34,297 nt of DNA from a bacterium UBP11_UBA4055 (GTDB taxonomy: Bacteria > UBA4055). Where the stretch lies: the NCBI GenBank assembly GCA_002382735.1, contig DFZN01000023.1, positions 1-34,297 of the forward strand. The letters are read 5' to 3'. Numbering within the stretch: the stretch's first letter is position 1; the number at the start of each line of letters is the position of its first letter. A program made the translations under genes and the position numbers. Shown piece by piece: positions 25,885 to 33,556 of the stretch. The notes beneath the pieces were generated by a model, which made no database searches, was not told the DNA's origin, and worked only from the letters and a program-made list of their open reading frames with translations.

Positions 25885-27570
25885 ATGCCTATTATAAAAG
25901 ATAGAATTATAGTAAAAAATTATAAATGTTTCGATGATACTGGAGGTGGATTTGACCAAATCTATCCTATAAATATTATTATCGGCAAAAACAATTCAGG
26001 TAAAAGTAGTCTTATTGATTTGGTCCAATTTATAGTTAATCCCAATAGGGCATTTATAGAAACTGGAAGAGATAAGTCTACTTCAGGAGTTTTTATTACC
26101 CACAATTTAACCGAAGATGATATAGCTTCTGCCTTTAGGAAAAGAGATCGTGCTTCACGCAATCCTAAAGAAAACGATTTCGAGTATGGCAAAATGTTTA
26201 TTGATACTGGCTATGTCTATAGTATTGATGAGGGCAACAACAAAAAATATTTAAAAGTCGAAAAAGATTATTTAAATGTTTTCTTACCACACATTGAATC
26301 ATTACTAAGTAGAATGCAAAAACCATTTATAAATAAGGTATTTTGTAATATTACTGCAGAAAGAGATATCGTGCCTGAAAAAAGAAATAAAGAAATGTAT
26401 TTTTTGCCAAATGGGATAGGTGCAACTAATTATGTACACCAGATAATTAGTAGAAAAGGGAAAAACTTTAATATAATTGAAAAAGAATTGTTAGAAGAAA
26501 TAAATAAAATTGTTAAGCCCGATATTGAATTTACTCGAATACTAACCCAAGATGATGACAATGAAATATGGGAGTTATTATTTGAAGATCAAGAAAAGAA
26601 AAGAATAGCACTTTCAAAAATGGGTAGCGGCTTAAAAACAGTTTTGTTAGTGCTTCTTAACTTAATAGTAAGACCAAAAATTGAAGAAAAAAAGAAGAGT
26701 GATTATGTTTTTGCATTTGAAGAACTCGAGAACAATCTACATCCTGCTTTGCAAAGAAGGCTCTATCAGTATATTATAGATTATAGAGAAATTCACTCGT
26801 CTTATTTCTTCCTTACTACTCATTCAAATATAGTCATTGATGCGTTTAGTTCATATAAATACGCTCAAATGATGCATGTGACAAATGACAAAAATAAATC
26901 CACAACAACTACTATTTTTGAATACCATGAGAAAGATAAAATATTAAATGATCTTGGGATAAAAGCTAGTGATCTTCTACAGAGTAACGGAATTATATGG
27001 GTAGAAGGTCCAAGTGACAGGAATTATTTGAATAGATGGATTGAGCTTACTGATTCAAGGTTAAAAGAAGGTTTTCATTACTCGATTATGTTTTATGGAG
27101 GAAGGAATCTAGCTAATGTTTCACTTGATTACGATTGGATTAACAAAGAGATAATTCCTTTGTTGAAAATCAATAAAAATGCATTTGTCGTGATAGATAG
27201 AGATGGTGCATCAGAAATTACACCGCTTAACGAAACTAAAGAGCGAATTAGAAATGAAATTGGAGAGGATAATTGTTGGGTAACTGCTGGCAGGGAGATT
27301 GAAAATTATCTGAGTAATGAAACAATAATAAATTGGCTAAAGAGCGTATATGAGTTTGATGCTAATTTGAAAAATGATATGGATTCAAAACTTGAAGATA
27401 ATATAGTTTTTGCTAACGATATGATACATTTTAAATATAATTCGAATAAAACTAGGTATTCTTCTGAAATTCGAGATTTCATAGACGAAAATTCGCTTTA
27501 TTTATATGATCTCCAAAAGAAGCTGAAAATTTTAGTTGGTTTTATAAAAAAATGGAATTCGATGGAGTAG
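25885..27570 (+). CDS. OLD-family ATPase-TOPRIM nuclease
   Basis: The 561-residue protein begins with an ABC/SMC-like ATPase: Walker A GKNNSGKS (34-41), signature-like SKMGSGLKTVLLVLL, Walker B FAFEELENNLHPALQRR (about 277-293) and TTHSN. A TOPRIM domain follows: WVEGPSDRNYL (about 372-382, catalytic Glu) and VVIDRDG (about 433-439, DxD). OLD nucleases, including GajA of Gabija and P2 Old, cleave DNA and protect against phage. No UvrD-like GajB or separate AriB gene is adjacent; an Abi-alpha gene follows after 4 bases instead. Codons are AT-rich (about 25% GC in two lines counted), unlike the housekeeping genes. Likely horizontally acquired defence gene. Confidence 0.88.
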   Translation: MPIIKDRIIVKNYKCFDDTGGGFDQIYPINIIIGKNNSGKSSLIDLVQFIVNPNRAFIETGRDKSTSGVFITHNLTEDDIASAFRKRDRASRNPKENDFEYGKMFIDTGYVYSIDEGNNKKYLKVEKDYLNVFLPHIESLLSRMQKPFINKVFCNITAERDIVPEKRNKEMYFLPNGIGATNYVHQIISRKGKNFNIIEKELLEEINKIVKPDIEFTRILTQDDDNEIWELLFEDQEKKRIALSKMGSGLKTVLLVLLNLIVRPKIEEKKKSDYVFAFEELENNLHPALQRRLYQYIIDYREIHSSYFFLTTHSNIVIDAFSSYKYAQMMHVTNDKNKSTTTTIFEYHEKDKILNDLGIKASDLLQSNGIIWVEGPSDRNYLNRWIELTDSRLKEGFHYSIMFYGGRNLANVSLDYDWINKEIIPLLKINKNAFVVIDRDGASEITPLNETKERIRNEIGEDNCWVTAGREIENYLSNETIINWLKSVYEFDANLKNDMDSKLEDNIVFANDMIHFKYNSNKTRYSSEIRDFIDENSLYLYDLQKKLKILVGFIKKWNSME

Positions 27571-27574
27571 AAGT

Positions 27575-28360
27575 ATGAAAGATTTTCTTAAAGAATTATT
27601 AGATGAAATCAATTTGCCTAAACAGCTCATTGATAAAGGTGAAAAATTTGCTGTTACTATTTTTGGACCTTCTGTAAAAGAAGTGAGCCTTTTATTTGCT
27701 GATAAAATCAGATACAAACGATTTAAGAATCAGGTCGAGATACTAAAAAAAGCCTTTAAAATAATAGACGAAAATCATCTTGAAGCCAGAGAATTGAACT
27801 TGAAAACTTTGGTTCCTTTGATTGAATATTCTTCACTAGAAGACGACAAGTACCTTCAAGATAAATGGTCACAGCTGCTTGCCAATATTTGTTCATCTCC
27901 TGAAACTGGTTTAGAGCCCAAATTAGTTAAAACACTCTCAAGCCTATCAGCTTTAGAAGCACAAGTTATAGATTTTATCTATGAATGTTTCTTAATTGAA
28001 AGAAGAAGCCATTTTGAAAGAATAAAGAAGGGCTTATATTCTAAATACAATTCTGAATTAGATGTTAAATTAGATTATATAACTATCAAAATTTTGTCAA
28101 TTAAAAACAAATTTAGTATAAACGACGAATTTACCGGAATATGTATAAATAATTTGGTTTCTTTAGGTTTGTTAAAGTACGAAGAACCACAGGTTAAGCA
28201 AGAAAGCTGGAGTAATACATTTGATGTAAAAGATTCTGAGTCAGGGCCATATGTTGAAGTTGACTTGGATATATCGTATAATCAATCTGAAGATATTCAT
28301 CTGACTGCGTATGGACAATATTTTATATCACAATGTAAAATTGAAACAGAAAACAAATAA
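27575..28360 (+). CDS. Abi-alpha (DUF4393) family protein
   Basis: The 261-residue protein has the DUF4393 signature: ADKIRYKRFKNQVEILKKA (about 43-61), LVPLIEYSSLEDDKYLQDKW (about 80-99) followed by SQLLANI, then LSSLSALEAQVIDFIYECF, and a C-terminal NNLVSLGLL with a winged-helix-like look. Abi-alpha proteins have been linked to abortive infection in Lactococcus. The N-terminal 30 residues are amphipathic; there is no clear signal peptide. It follows the OLD gene by 4 bases and precedes the zinc-ribbon gene by 13, in the same orientation and AT-rich style, so all three probably share a transcript. Mechanism unknown. Confidence 0.8.
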   Translation: MKDFLKELLDEINLPKQLIDKGEKFAVTIFGPSVKEVSLLFADKIRYKRFKNQVEILKKAFKIIDENHLEARELNLKTLVPLIEYSSLEDDKYLQDKWSQLLANICSSPETGLEPKLVKTLSSLSALEAQVIDFIYECFLIERRSHFERIKKGLYSKYNSELDVKLDYITIKILSIKNKFSINDEFTGICINNLVSLGLLKYEEPQVKQESWSNTFDVKDSESGPYVEVDLDISYNQSEDIHLTAYGQYFISQCKIETENK

Positions 28361-28373
28361 AAGATGAGCTGAT

Positions 28374-29378
28374 ATGGAAAGGAAAAATTGTCCAGTATGT
28401 AAAGAGCCTTCTAATGTATCCCATAGTGCGAACGGGAGTAAAGAGTATAATACTTATGAATGCCTGCGTTGTGGAGTTTATGAGATCGAAGTAACGGATG
28501 AAATAAACCTCTCTCATAGAGTTCTTAAAAGTATCGGGGCTGTAAGTCATTTTATAAGAAAGAATTACGAAAACAATTGCTTGCCGGGGTGTCATTATTT
28601 CGAAATCACACACGAGGTGTATGAAAAAATATTATTTAAACTTGATAAGACAAGTCCTGCTGAGCAAGCAGATAATCTAATCTTGTATTTAGGGAAAAAG
28701 CTCTTAGAACCGTTTCGTAGCCATTCTGATATGTTGGATTTTGAGCATAATGAAGAAATTAAATTATGTTCAATAACCGGATGTGAGAATAAAGCAGGTT
28801 TGTATTATATAATCGAGCACCTGAGAAATGGTTTAGTGATCTTGCTCAATGAAACTACGGGTAATGGAAACGCAAGACCGATTGAAAAAAGAAAATTAGG
28901 GTTAACATTTGAAGGATGGCAGAAATATAATGAATTATTAGAAACCAGCAAAGACAGCAAACAGGTATTCATGGCTATGCAGTATAACGATCCTGAAATA
29001 GATGATTTCTACAATAACTATCTGAAGAATGCCGTTCAAGAAACAGGTTTGGTGTTAGTTAGACTGGATGAAGTTGGAAGAGCCGGAATTATTGATAATA
29101 ATATGAGGGCAGAGATTAAGAAAAGCTGAATGTTGCTAGCAGAATTATCGCACGGGAATAAAGGTTCATATTGGGAATCCGGTTATGCCGAGGGATTGGG
29201 GTTACCTGTAATATATCTGTGTAAGAAAGATATCTTTGTTAGCAAAAAGAATGAAATTAAACCGCATTTTGATACTAATCACTGCACAACTATCATTTGG
29301 GAAAAAGGAAAAGAGGATGAAGCTATGCGGAGCTTAAAATCAACTATAAGAATCAGTATGCCGGGAAAATCAAAATGA
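28374..29378 (+). pseudogene. Zinc-ribbon/nucleoside-deoxyribosyltransferase-like protein interrupted by an in-frame TGA
   Basis: One reading frame continues from 28374 to 29378 with a single TGA at 29127-29129. Four Cys (C6, C9, C30, C33) form a likely zinc ribbon. After a helical middle, residues about 200-250 read 'KQVFMAMQYNDPEIDDFYN' and 'NNMRAEIKKS', and after the stop LLAELSHGNKGSYWESGYAEG. That order matches nucleoside 2-deoxyribosyltransferase/TIR-like domains (AMxF, DxxG.I, ADLT.N.YE.G.A), whose catalytic Glu would be in YWESGYA. Family members usually have Ser-Arg at the stop position, so CGA to TGA is the simplest lesion. Readthrough is possible but unsupported. Third gene of the OLD/Abi-alpha set. 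Confidence 0.75.
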
Positions 29379-29393
29379 ATATTGTTGAGATAT

Positions 29394-29446
29394 AAAAAAA
29401 GGCAGCTCGCGCTACCCGGGGGAATCCTACTTTAGAGTCGAGCTCC
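29394..29446 (-). terminator. GC-rich hairpin with minus-strand T-tract; possible terminator or small RNA end
   Basis: On the minus strand GGAGCTCG (29446-29439) pairs with CGAGCT-G-CC (29409-29401, one bulge) around a loop of about 29 bases that includes CCCCCGGG, and seven T residues follow (29400-29394). No minus-strand gene is visible nearby that it would end, so it could close an unannotated minus-strand RNA. It also lies 15 bases past the stop of the preceding plus-strand gene. Confidence 0.5.
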
Positions 29447-29512
29447 ATTTCAGATTCAAGTGTAATTTACAAATATTTTTTTAAAATACAAAGAAAAAAA
29501 GTAAAAAAAAAC

Positions 29513-30274
29513 ATGAAACTCGCTCTCTGCGTAAATCATATCAGGAAAGAAATCTTACAGAATATCGAATCCATGAAGAGGTATATCAGCGAAGCAGCTC
29601 ACAACGGTGCTGATTGTATCGTTTTTTCTGAAGCTGCATTAACCGGACTAATTAATATTGACGATCCTTCTCACGATCTGGCTCTGTCGTTCTATTTGGA
29701 TGATCCTGAGATCAAAGGAATTTTCGAGTTCTCTGCAAGCTGCGGTATTGATGTTGCATTCGGTTTTTTCGAGAAGAAGGACGGTTATATTTATGATTCG
29801 GCCGTTTATTTCGACCATCAGACAAATTCAAAGTATGTATATAGGCGTATCTCGGAAGGCTGGTTCGGTCTGGAAGCGGATAAAAGTGTTTATAAATGCG
29901 GCTCTGGGACTGATGTTTTTTCTACGGGGATCGGGAAAGTATCCTTTCTTATCTGCGGAGATTTATTTGACGAGAAACTTGTTGAGGCTGTTAGGACAAA
30001 TGATTCCGAATTAGTTATAGTACCGTTTGCAAGATGTTTTGCTGCCGGAATTGATCCTGTTAAAGAGTGGAATTCAGTTGAAAAAAATGCTTATGTGGCG
30101 CAGGTCAAGAAGATCGGTAAAGAAACTGTGCTTGTCAATTATATTTCAGGCTGCGGTCAGGAAGATTATTTCGGCGGAGCAATGTATGTTGGTAAAGACG
30201 GGAATATTAGGGCTGAAAAACTGTTATTTGAAGAAGGGATATTGTATGTTGATTTTATGGAGTTTTCTCGATAA
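29513..30274 (+). CDS. Carbon-nitrogen hydrolase (nitrilase superfamily) with Arg in the Lys position
   Basis: The 253-residue protein follows the nitrilase fold: NGADCIVFSEAALTG (E40), YVYRRISEGW (residues 109-118) and FLICGDLFDE (nucleophile C148). The usual catalytic Lys in the YRK.H segment is Arg112 here. The family hydrolyses C-N bonds of nitriles, amides or N-carbamyl compounds with an E-K-C triad. With two of three residues kept, activity is possible but altered. There is no Shine-Dalgarno sequence; an A-rich tract precedes ATG 29513. Composition is more like the core genes than the AT-rich defence genes. Substrate unknown, no related gene adjacent. Confidence 0.82.
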   Translation: MKLALCVNHIRKEILQNIESMKRYISEAAHNGADCIVFSEAALTGLINIDDPSHDLALSFYLDDPEIKGIFEFSASCGIDVAFGFFEKKDGYIYDSAVYFDHQTNSKYVYRRISEGWFGLEADKSVYKCGSGTDVFSTGIGKVSFLICGDLFDEKLVEAVRTNDSELVIVPFARCFAAGIDPVKEWNSVEKNAYVAQVKKIGKETVLVNYISGCGQEDYFGGAMYVGKDGNIRAEKLLFEEGILYVDFMEFSR

Positions 30275-30341
30275 GTTGGAAAAAATGCTTATAACTACTT
30301 AAATATAAGATGGAATAGGGAGTATAGAAAGTTATTAAGAG

Positions 30342-30370
30342 TTGAATTAAAGCGAAACATTTTGTATATT
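30342..30370 (+). promoter_or_regulatory. Candidate promoter with no intact gene behind it
   Basis: TTGAAT (30342-30347) and TATATT (30365-30370) are 17 bases apart. Downstream an AAGAGG ribosome site precedes ATG 30392, but the frame is only MKKKS. If one A were added to the run at 30395-30399, a 20-residue frame to TGA at 30450 would open, so a decayed small gene is possible. Confidence 0.35.
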
Positions 30371-30446
30371 TTCGTTCAAGAGGTATAAATTATGAAAAAG
30401 AAATCATAAACCACATAAAGATTGGGAAAAATATTTCTTGCCTTTT

Positions 30447-30485
30447 GGTTGACAAAGTATTAAATTATATGTAGATATGTCAACC
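30447..30485 (+). promoter_or_regulatory. Promoter with a palindromic operator before the XRE-ImmA gene
   Basis: GGTTGACA (30447-30454) and its perfect inverse TGTCAACC (30478-30485) are separated by 23 bases. TTGACA at 30449-30454 can act as -35 and TAGATA at 30472-30477 as -10 with 17 bases between, so a dimer bound to the arms would cover the promoter. The adjoining XRE-type regulator gene (start 30499, AAGGGAG ribosome site) is the likely self-regulator. Confidence 0.6.
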
Positions 30486-30498
30486 GCAAGGGAGTAAA

Positions 30499-31557
30499 AT
30501 GAAAAATATCTTTTCTAAAAGGCTGAAAAGCGCAAGGCTGATAAAGGGCTATTCGATGCAGGATCTTGCAGTTATGTTGAATGTGTCGAAACAGATGGTG
30601 AGTAAATACGAGAATGGTAAATCTATTCCGGACAGTTCGGGTCTGATCAAAATGGCAAAGGCTTAAGAACAGAATGCGGATTATTTTTTCAAGCCGTCAG
30701 CAGTGGAGTTGAAAGAGGTTAAATTCAGAAAAAAATCTTGTTTTACCGCAAAGAAGCTGAAAGCTGTGGAAGAAGAAGTTCTTCAGAGGGTCGAAAATTA
30801 CCTTGATATTGAAAGTATTCTAGCTATAAAATCTGATTTTAAAAATCCTTTGTCCGGTTTTGCTGTCAAAGGATATGATGATATCATGAAAGCCGCAGAG
30901 TATTTGAGAAAGAACTGGGATCTCGGACACGATCCCATACACAATGTCATCCAGCTGCTTGAATCTAACCTTGTTAAAGTGATAGAGATCAAGACCGAAG
31001 AAGGCAAATTTGACGGGTTATCCACTTTTATTGATGAAAAATATCCCGTTATCGTAGTTAATAATGCCATGAATGCGGAAAGAAAAAGGTTCACTCTGTT
31101 ACATGAGCTCGGACATTTGCTTCTGAATTTAAATGACGATGTAGTGGAAAAAGATCAGGAAAGATTCTGCAATGCATTTGTCGGCAACATGCTTCTCCCA
31201 TCAAAAGTACTGAGAGAAGATTTCGGCAACAAAAGAGAAAGAATATCTCTTCAGGAATTTAAGGTCGTACAGGAGAATTTCGGGATCAGCATACAGGCTA
31301 TTGTATATCGACTTGTAGATGAAGGTATAATAACTAAAAACAGCCAGCAGTATTTTTATCAGATAATGAATTCTAATCCGGATATTAAAGAGGATGTTGA
31401 TTCTCAGAGATACTGCGTACCTGAAAAATCGGAGAGATTTTACAGGTTGGTTTACCGAGCACTGACCCAGGAACTGATCTCGATCGGAAAAGCAGCATCG
31501 CTTCTCGGTAAGCAGCTGTCCGAAGTAAGGAAGAATTTTTCAGTGGTTATTGACTGA
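30499..31557 (+). pseudogene. XRE regulator fused to ImmA/IrrE metallopeptidase, interrupted by an in-frame TAA
   Basis: From ATG 30499 the frame reads a helix-turn-helix (FSKRLKSARLIKGYSMQDLA, then VSKQMVSKYENGKSIPD), stops at TAA 30664-30666 after 55 residues (MAKA), and continues in the same frame as EQNADYFFKP to an ImmA/IrrE domain with HELGH (bases 31102-31116) up to 31557. Homologues usually read LAKAL at the stop, so TTA to TAA is the simplest lesion. A GTG at 30703 could restart the peptidase part. Family members cleave or sense regulators and often pair with a toxin. The two halves may still be made separately, as a 55-residue XRE peptide and a free ImmA peptidase. Confidence 0.8.
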
Positions 31558-31709
31558 TGAGGATAGTGATCAATGACGCTAATATTCTGATGGATCTTGC
31601 CGATCTCGATATGCTTGACCTCCCAAGTTCACTGGAATATGAATATCATACAACAGATTTCGTTATAGCTGAAGTAGCGACAAGACTTGAGAAATGGGAG
31701 AAGAAATGA
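31557..31709 (+). pseudogene. Truncated PIN-domain (VapC-like) protein
   Basis: A 50-residue frame starts at ATG 31557, one base inside the stop of the peptidase gene. It reads MRIVINDANILMDLADLDML and continues with EYHTTDFVIAEV, the N-terminus of PIN domains encoded next to XRE-ImmA genes, including the first metal-binding Asp (NDANIL). Normal PIN toxins have about 130-170 residues; here the frame stops at 31707-31709, right inside the next gene's ATGA. The rest of the domain is missing, consistent with an internal deletion. It is unlikely to be an active RNase. Confidence 0.7.
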
Positions 31710-32164
31710 TATCCATTAACCCATTCACCCTCAAAAGTGCGGAAGATATGGTCAGTCTTTTCAGTACTGACGAGATAGTCAGAAGTGAGCTCGGGCTCAA
31801 TAAGACCAAATTCTCAGCTGCCGAAGAGTTTGAATTTGTTCAGGATTGGTGCAGAAAGAAAAGTTCGGAATCGTTCGAGATAAGGTGTGCTAATGAATTC
31901 GCAGGAATGATCAGCCTCAGCCATATTGATCTCGAAAATAAAATAGCCGGTGTCGGTTACTGGGTCGGCAGTAAATTTAGGGGAAAAGGAATAGGAAAGA
32001 AGGCTTTTGAGCTTATTCTCGATATAGCCAAATCAAAGGATGTTGAAATTCTTGGATCGGACATTGATAAGACTAATGCTCCGTCGTTGAAGATATGGGA
32101 AAAATACAACCCCAAAATTATCGAAAAGAATGAAAATCAGGTTACTGTAAAGATCAAAATTTAA
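31706..32164 (+). CDS. GNAT-family N-acetyltransferase
   Basis: From ATG 31706 the product is 152 residues. The acetyl-CoA-binding segment is VGYWVGSKFRGKGIGKKAFE (the Q/RxxGxG/A loop is RGKGIG), followed by helix 3 and the ASLKIWEKYNPK-like end 'NAPSLKIWEKY'. RimJ/RimL-type GNATs acetylate small molecules or protein N-termini. An upstream ATG at 31694 gives four more residues, but GGGAG at 31696-31700 fits 31706. It overlaps the truncated PIN frame by four bases, perhaps because of the deletion that removed the PIN C-terminus. Substrate unknown. Confidence 0.85.
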   Translation: MISINPFTLKSAEDMVSLFSTDEIVRSELGLNKTKFSAAEEFEFVQDWCRKKSSESFEIRCANEFAGMISLSHIDLENKIAGVGYWVGSKFRGKGIGKKAFELILDIAKSKDVEILGSDIDKTNAPSLKIWEKYNPKIIEKNENQVTVKIKI

Positions 32165-32204
32165 TCTCTTGGTTTAAACATTATATTTTATTATATTATG
32201 TATA

Positions 32205-32230
32205 TGATACTATCAAATGATACTATCAAA
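32205..32230 (+). repeat. Perfect tandem 13-bp duplication
   Basis: TGATACTATCAAA occurs at 32205-32217 and again directly at 32218-32230. It lies in the AT-rich gap after the GNAT gene, ahead of the small ORF and the FISUMP gene. No function is evident; a binding site or slippage product are both possible. Confidence 0.85.
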
Positions 32231-32247
32231 AGCCTGAATGGAGGAAA

Positions 32248-32337
32248 ATGAAGCCGCCTTATGATATCGCATCGGCACAAGAAATAATTGTGGTCAAAAG
32301 CCATTTTGTTTTGTATCTTTTATCGGGTATAAAATAA
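32248..32337 (+). CDS. Possible 29-residue small ORF before the FISUMP gene
   Basis: ATG 32248 follows a strong GGAGG ribosome site at 32239-32243 and opens a frame of 29 residues (MKPPYDIASAQEIIVVKSHF...) to TAA at 32335-32337, twelve bases before the FISUMP start. Only the ribosome site and the position support it. It has no recognisable domain, and promoter signals may overlap it. Low confidence. Confidence 0.25.
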   Translation: MKPPYDIASAQEIIVVKSHFVLYLLSGIK

Positions 32338-32349
32338 AATGGAGGCACG

Positions 32350-33141
32350 ATGTCAGCACTGAAAACCTTACCGGCGGTCGTATTTTTAATTTTCGCGCTA
32401 ATTCAGCCTGTTTTTTCACAGAACATGCACATCCACAAGAAAGATAATACGATAATTTCCATACCGGTCTCGGATATTTCCAAGGTCACATATTCATCCT
32501 CGACACCGGATGTCAGCACACCTTCAACATCTGTCCAGCCTGCTAACACCGTAATGGATGTCGAAGGAAGATTATACAGGACAGTGAGGATAGGAAGGCA
32601 GACTTGGATGGCTGAAGACCTGAGGACGACCAGGTTCAGTACAGGAGGTGTGATACCTAATGTGAGAGATGCAGGGGACTGGAAGGATATGTCCACGCCG
32701 GCTTATTCATGGTATGACAATGTTCCGGAACTCGGAGGTGGGTACGGGATACTTTATAACGGCTATGCGGTCGAGAACGGATTTCTCTGTCCGAACGGAT
32801 GGAGAGTGCCTAAAATGGATGACTGGGAAATTCTGATAAAAACATGCGGCTCGATCGCTCAGGCGGGAGCGAAATTAAAATCAACTGAAAGCGAGTACTG
32901 GACAATACCGAATTCAGGAGCGGAGGATAAATTCAGTTTCAGAGCTCAGGGTACGGGCTACAGGACGAGCACAGGAAATTTTGCGATGAGAAAAGGAACA
33001 GGATTGTGGTGGTCTTCGACAGCCGCGACATATTCAAATTACTCCACTATTGCCATGTATTACAATTATTCTTCAGTCGCCAAAGGAAGTTATCCCAAGA
33101 CTCAGGGTGCCTGTGTAAGATGCGTGAAGGAAGATTATTAG
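32350..33141 (+). CDS. Secreted FISUMP-domain protein (Fibrobacter succinogenes major paralogous domain)
   Basis: The 263-residue protein has a signal peptide (about 1-24, cleaved near VFSQ), a short 'NTIISIPVSDISKVTYSS' segment typical of FCB secreted proteins, a Ser/Thr/Pro-rich linker (about 50-68), and a FISUMP domain (about 70-263): VRIGRQTWMAEDLRTTRF, CPNGWRVPKMDDWEIL, FRAQGTGYRTSTGNF, GLWWSSTA and the closing VRCVKED. The domain is related to formylglycine-generating/C-type lectin folds and is highly amplified in Fibrobacter and related genomes; its role is mostly unknown, perhaps cell-surface binding. A GGAGG ribosome site precedes the ATG. Confidence 0.88.
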   Translation: MSALKTLPAVVFLIFALIQPVFSQNMHIHKKDNTIISIPVSDISKVTYSSSTPDVSTPSTSVQPANTVMDVEGRLYRTVRIGRQTWMAEDLRTTRFSTGGVIPNVRDAGDWKDMSTPAYSWYDNVPELGGGYGILYNGYAVENGFLCPNGWRVPKMDDWEILIKTCGSIAQAGAKLKSTESEYWTIPNSGAEDKFSFRAQGTGYRTSTGNFAMRKGTGLWWSSTAATYSNYSTIAMYYNYSSVAKGSYPKTQGACVRCVKEDY

Positions 33142-33160
33142 ATAAACTGCAGGGGGTGTG

Positions 33161-33459
33161 ATGGAGACTGCATATACCGTGGCGGGGAAGAGGTACAGGG
33201 GAACACTGGTTCACAACAACCCTTCCGCTCATGTTAACTCAAGTCTGTCAAAAGAGGAACGCAGCTTCGAGATAGTTGCGGTCGATATGGGTGCTTTGGG
33301 AAACGGACAGACATCGATGCGAAACACATGCTTTTCGGACCCGGAGTTGACGCATCGCATTCATTCGAAAGACTGCATAAAGAATCTTTGAACGCAACGA
33401 CTGATCTGACAGTAAAATATGTACTCGAAAAAATAAGATTAACAGGAGTCAACTATTAA
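33161..33459 (+). pseudogene. Multiply deleted M42-family aminopeptidase remnant
   Basis: Three blocks of an M42 metallopeptidase follow each other without their connecting sequence. The first is ETAYTVAGKRYRGTLVHNNP through SKEERSFE (propeller-lid region). Then comes VAVDMGALGNGQTS. In another frame, DAKHMLFGPGVDASHSFERL continues to a normal C-terminus ending VNY at 33459. The frame change lies near 33314 (TCGATGCG, where TCGGATGCG would keep frame). Normal M42 enzymes have about 340-360 residues; here some 100 remain and the metal site is incomplete. AGGGGG precedes the ATG. Non-functional remnant, or an assembly artefact. Confidence 0.65.
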
Positions 33460-33495
33460 TAAAATGAATTTTTAGAACCGCCTAAAACCCGTTCA

Positions 33496-33508
33496 TTGAC
33501 ATAGTCAA
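33496..33508. repeat. Short perfect palindrome near the IS110 remnant end
   Basis: TTGAC-ATA-GTCAA forms a 5-bp inverted repeat in the gap between the M42 remnant and the IS110 remnant. It could be a binding site or part of an element end. Short enough to be chance. Confidence 0.3.
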
Positions 33509-33556
33509 GACAGTCCAAAAAAATTACGCTATTTCAAAGAGCTTAAAACATTGATT

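Noticed and set aside
25885..28360. Gabija (GajA-GajB) system
   Set aside because: The OLD-type protein fits GajA, but the next gene is an Abi-alpha protein, not a UvrD-like helicase.
29127..29129. Selenocysteine or reassigned TGA
   Set aside because: TGA ends intact genes elsewhere (guaB, recN, flavin reductase) and the expected residue is Arg, not Cys. No SECIS-like element was seen just downstream.
30027..30302. Separate gene inside the nitrilase-family region
   Set aside because: Frame shadow of the C-N hydrolase coding sequence with no recognisable domain.
32990..33141. Diversity-generating retroelement target in the FISUMP C-terminus
   Set aside because: The Tyr/Asn/Ser-rich end looks like a variable lectin segment, but this is normal for FISUMP and no reverse transcriptase or template repeat is in the window.
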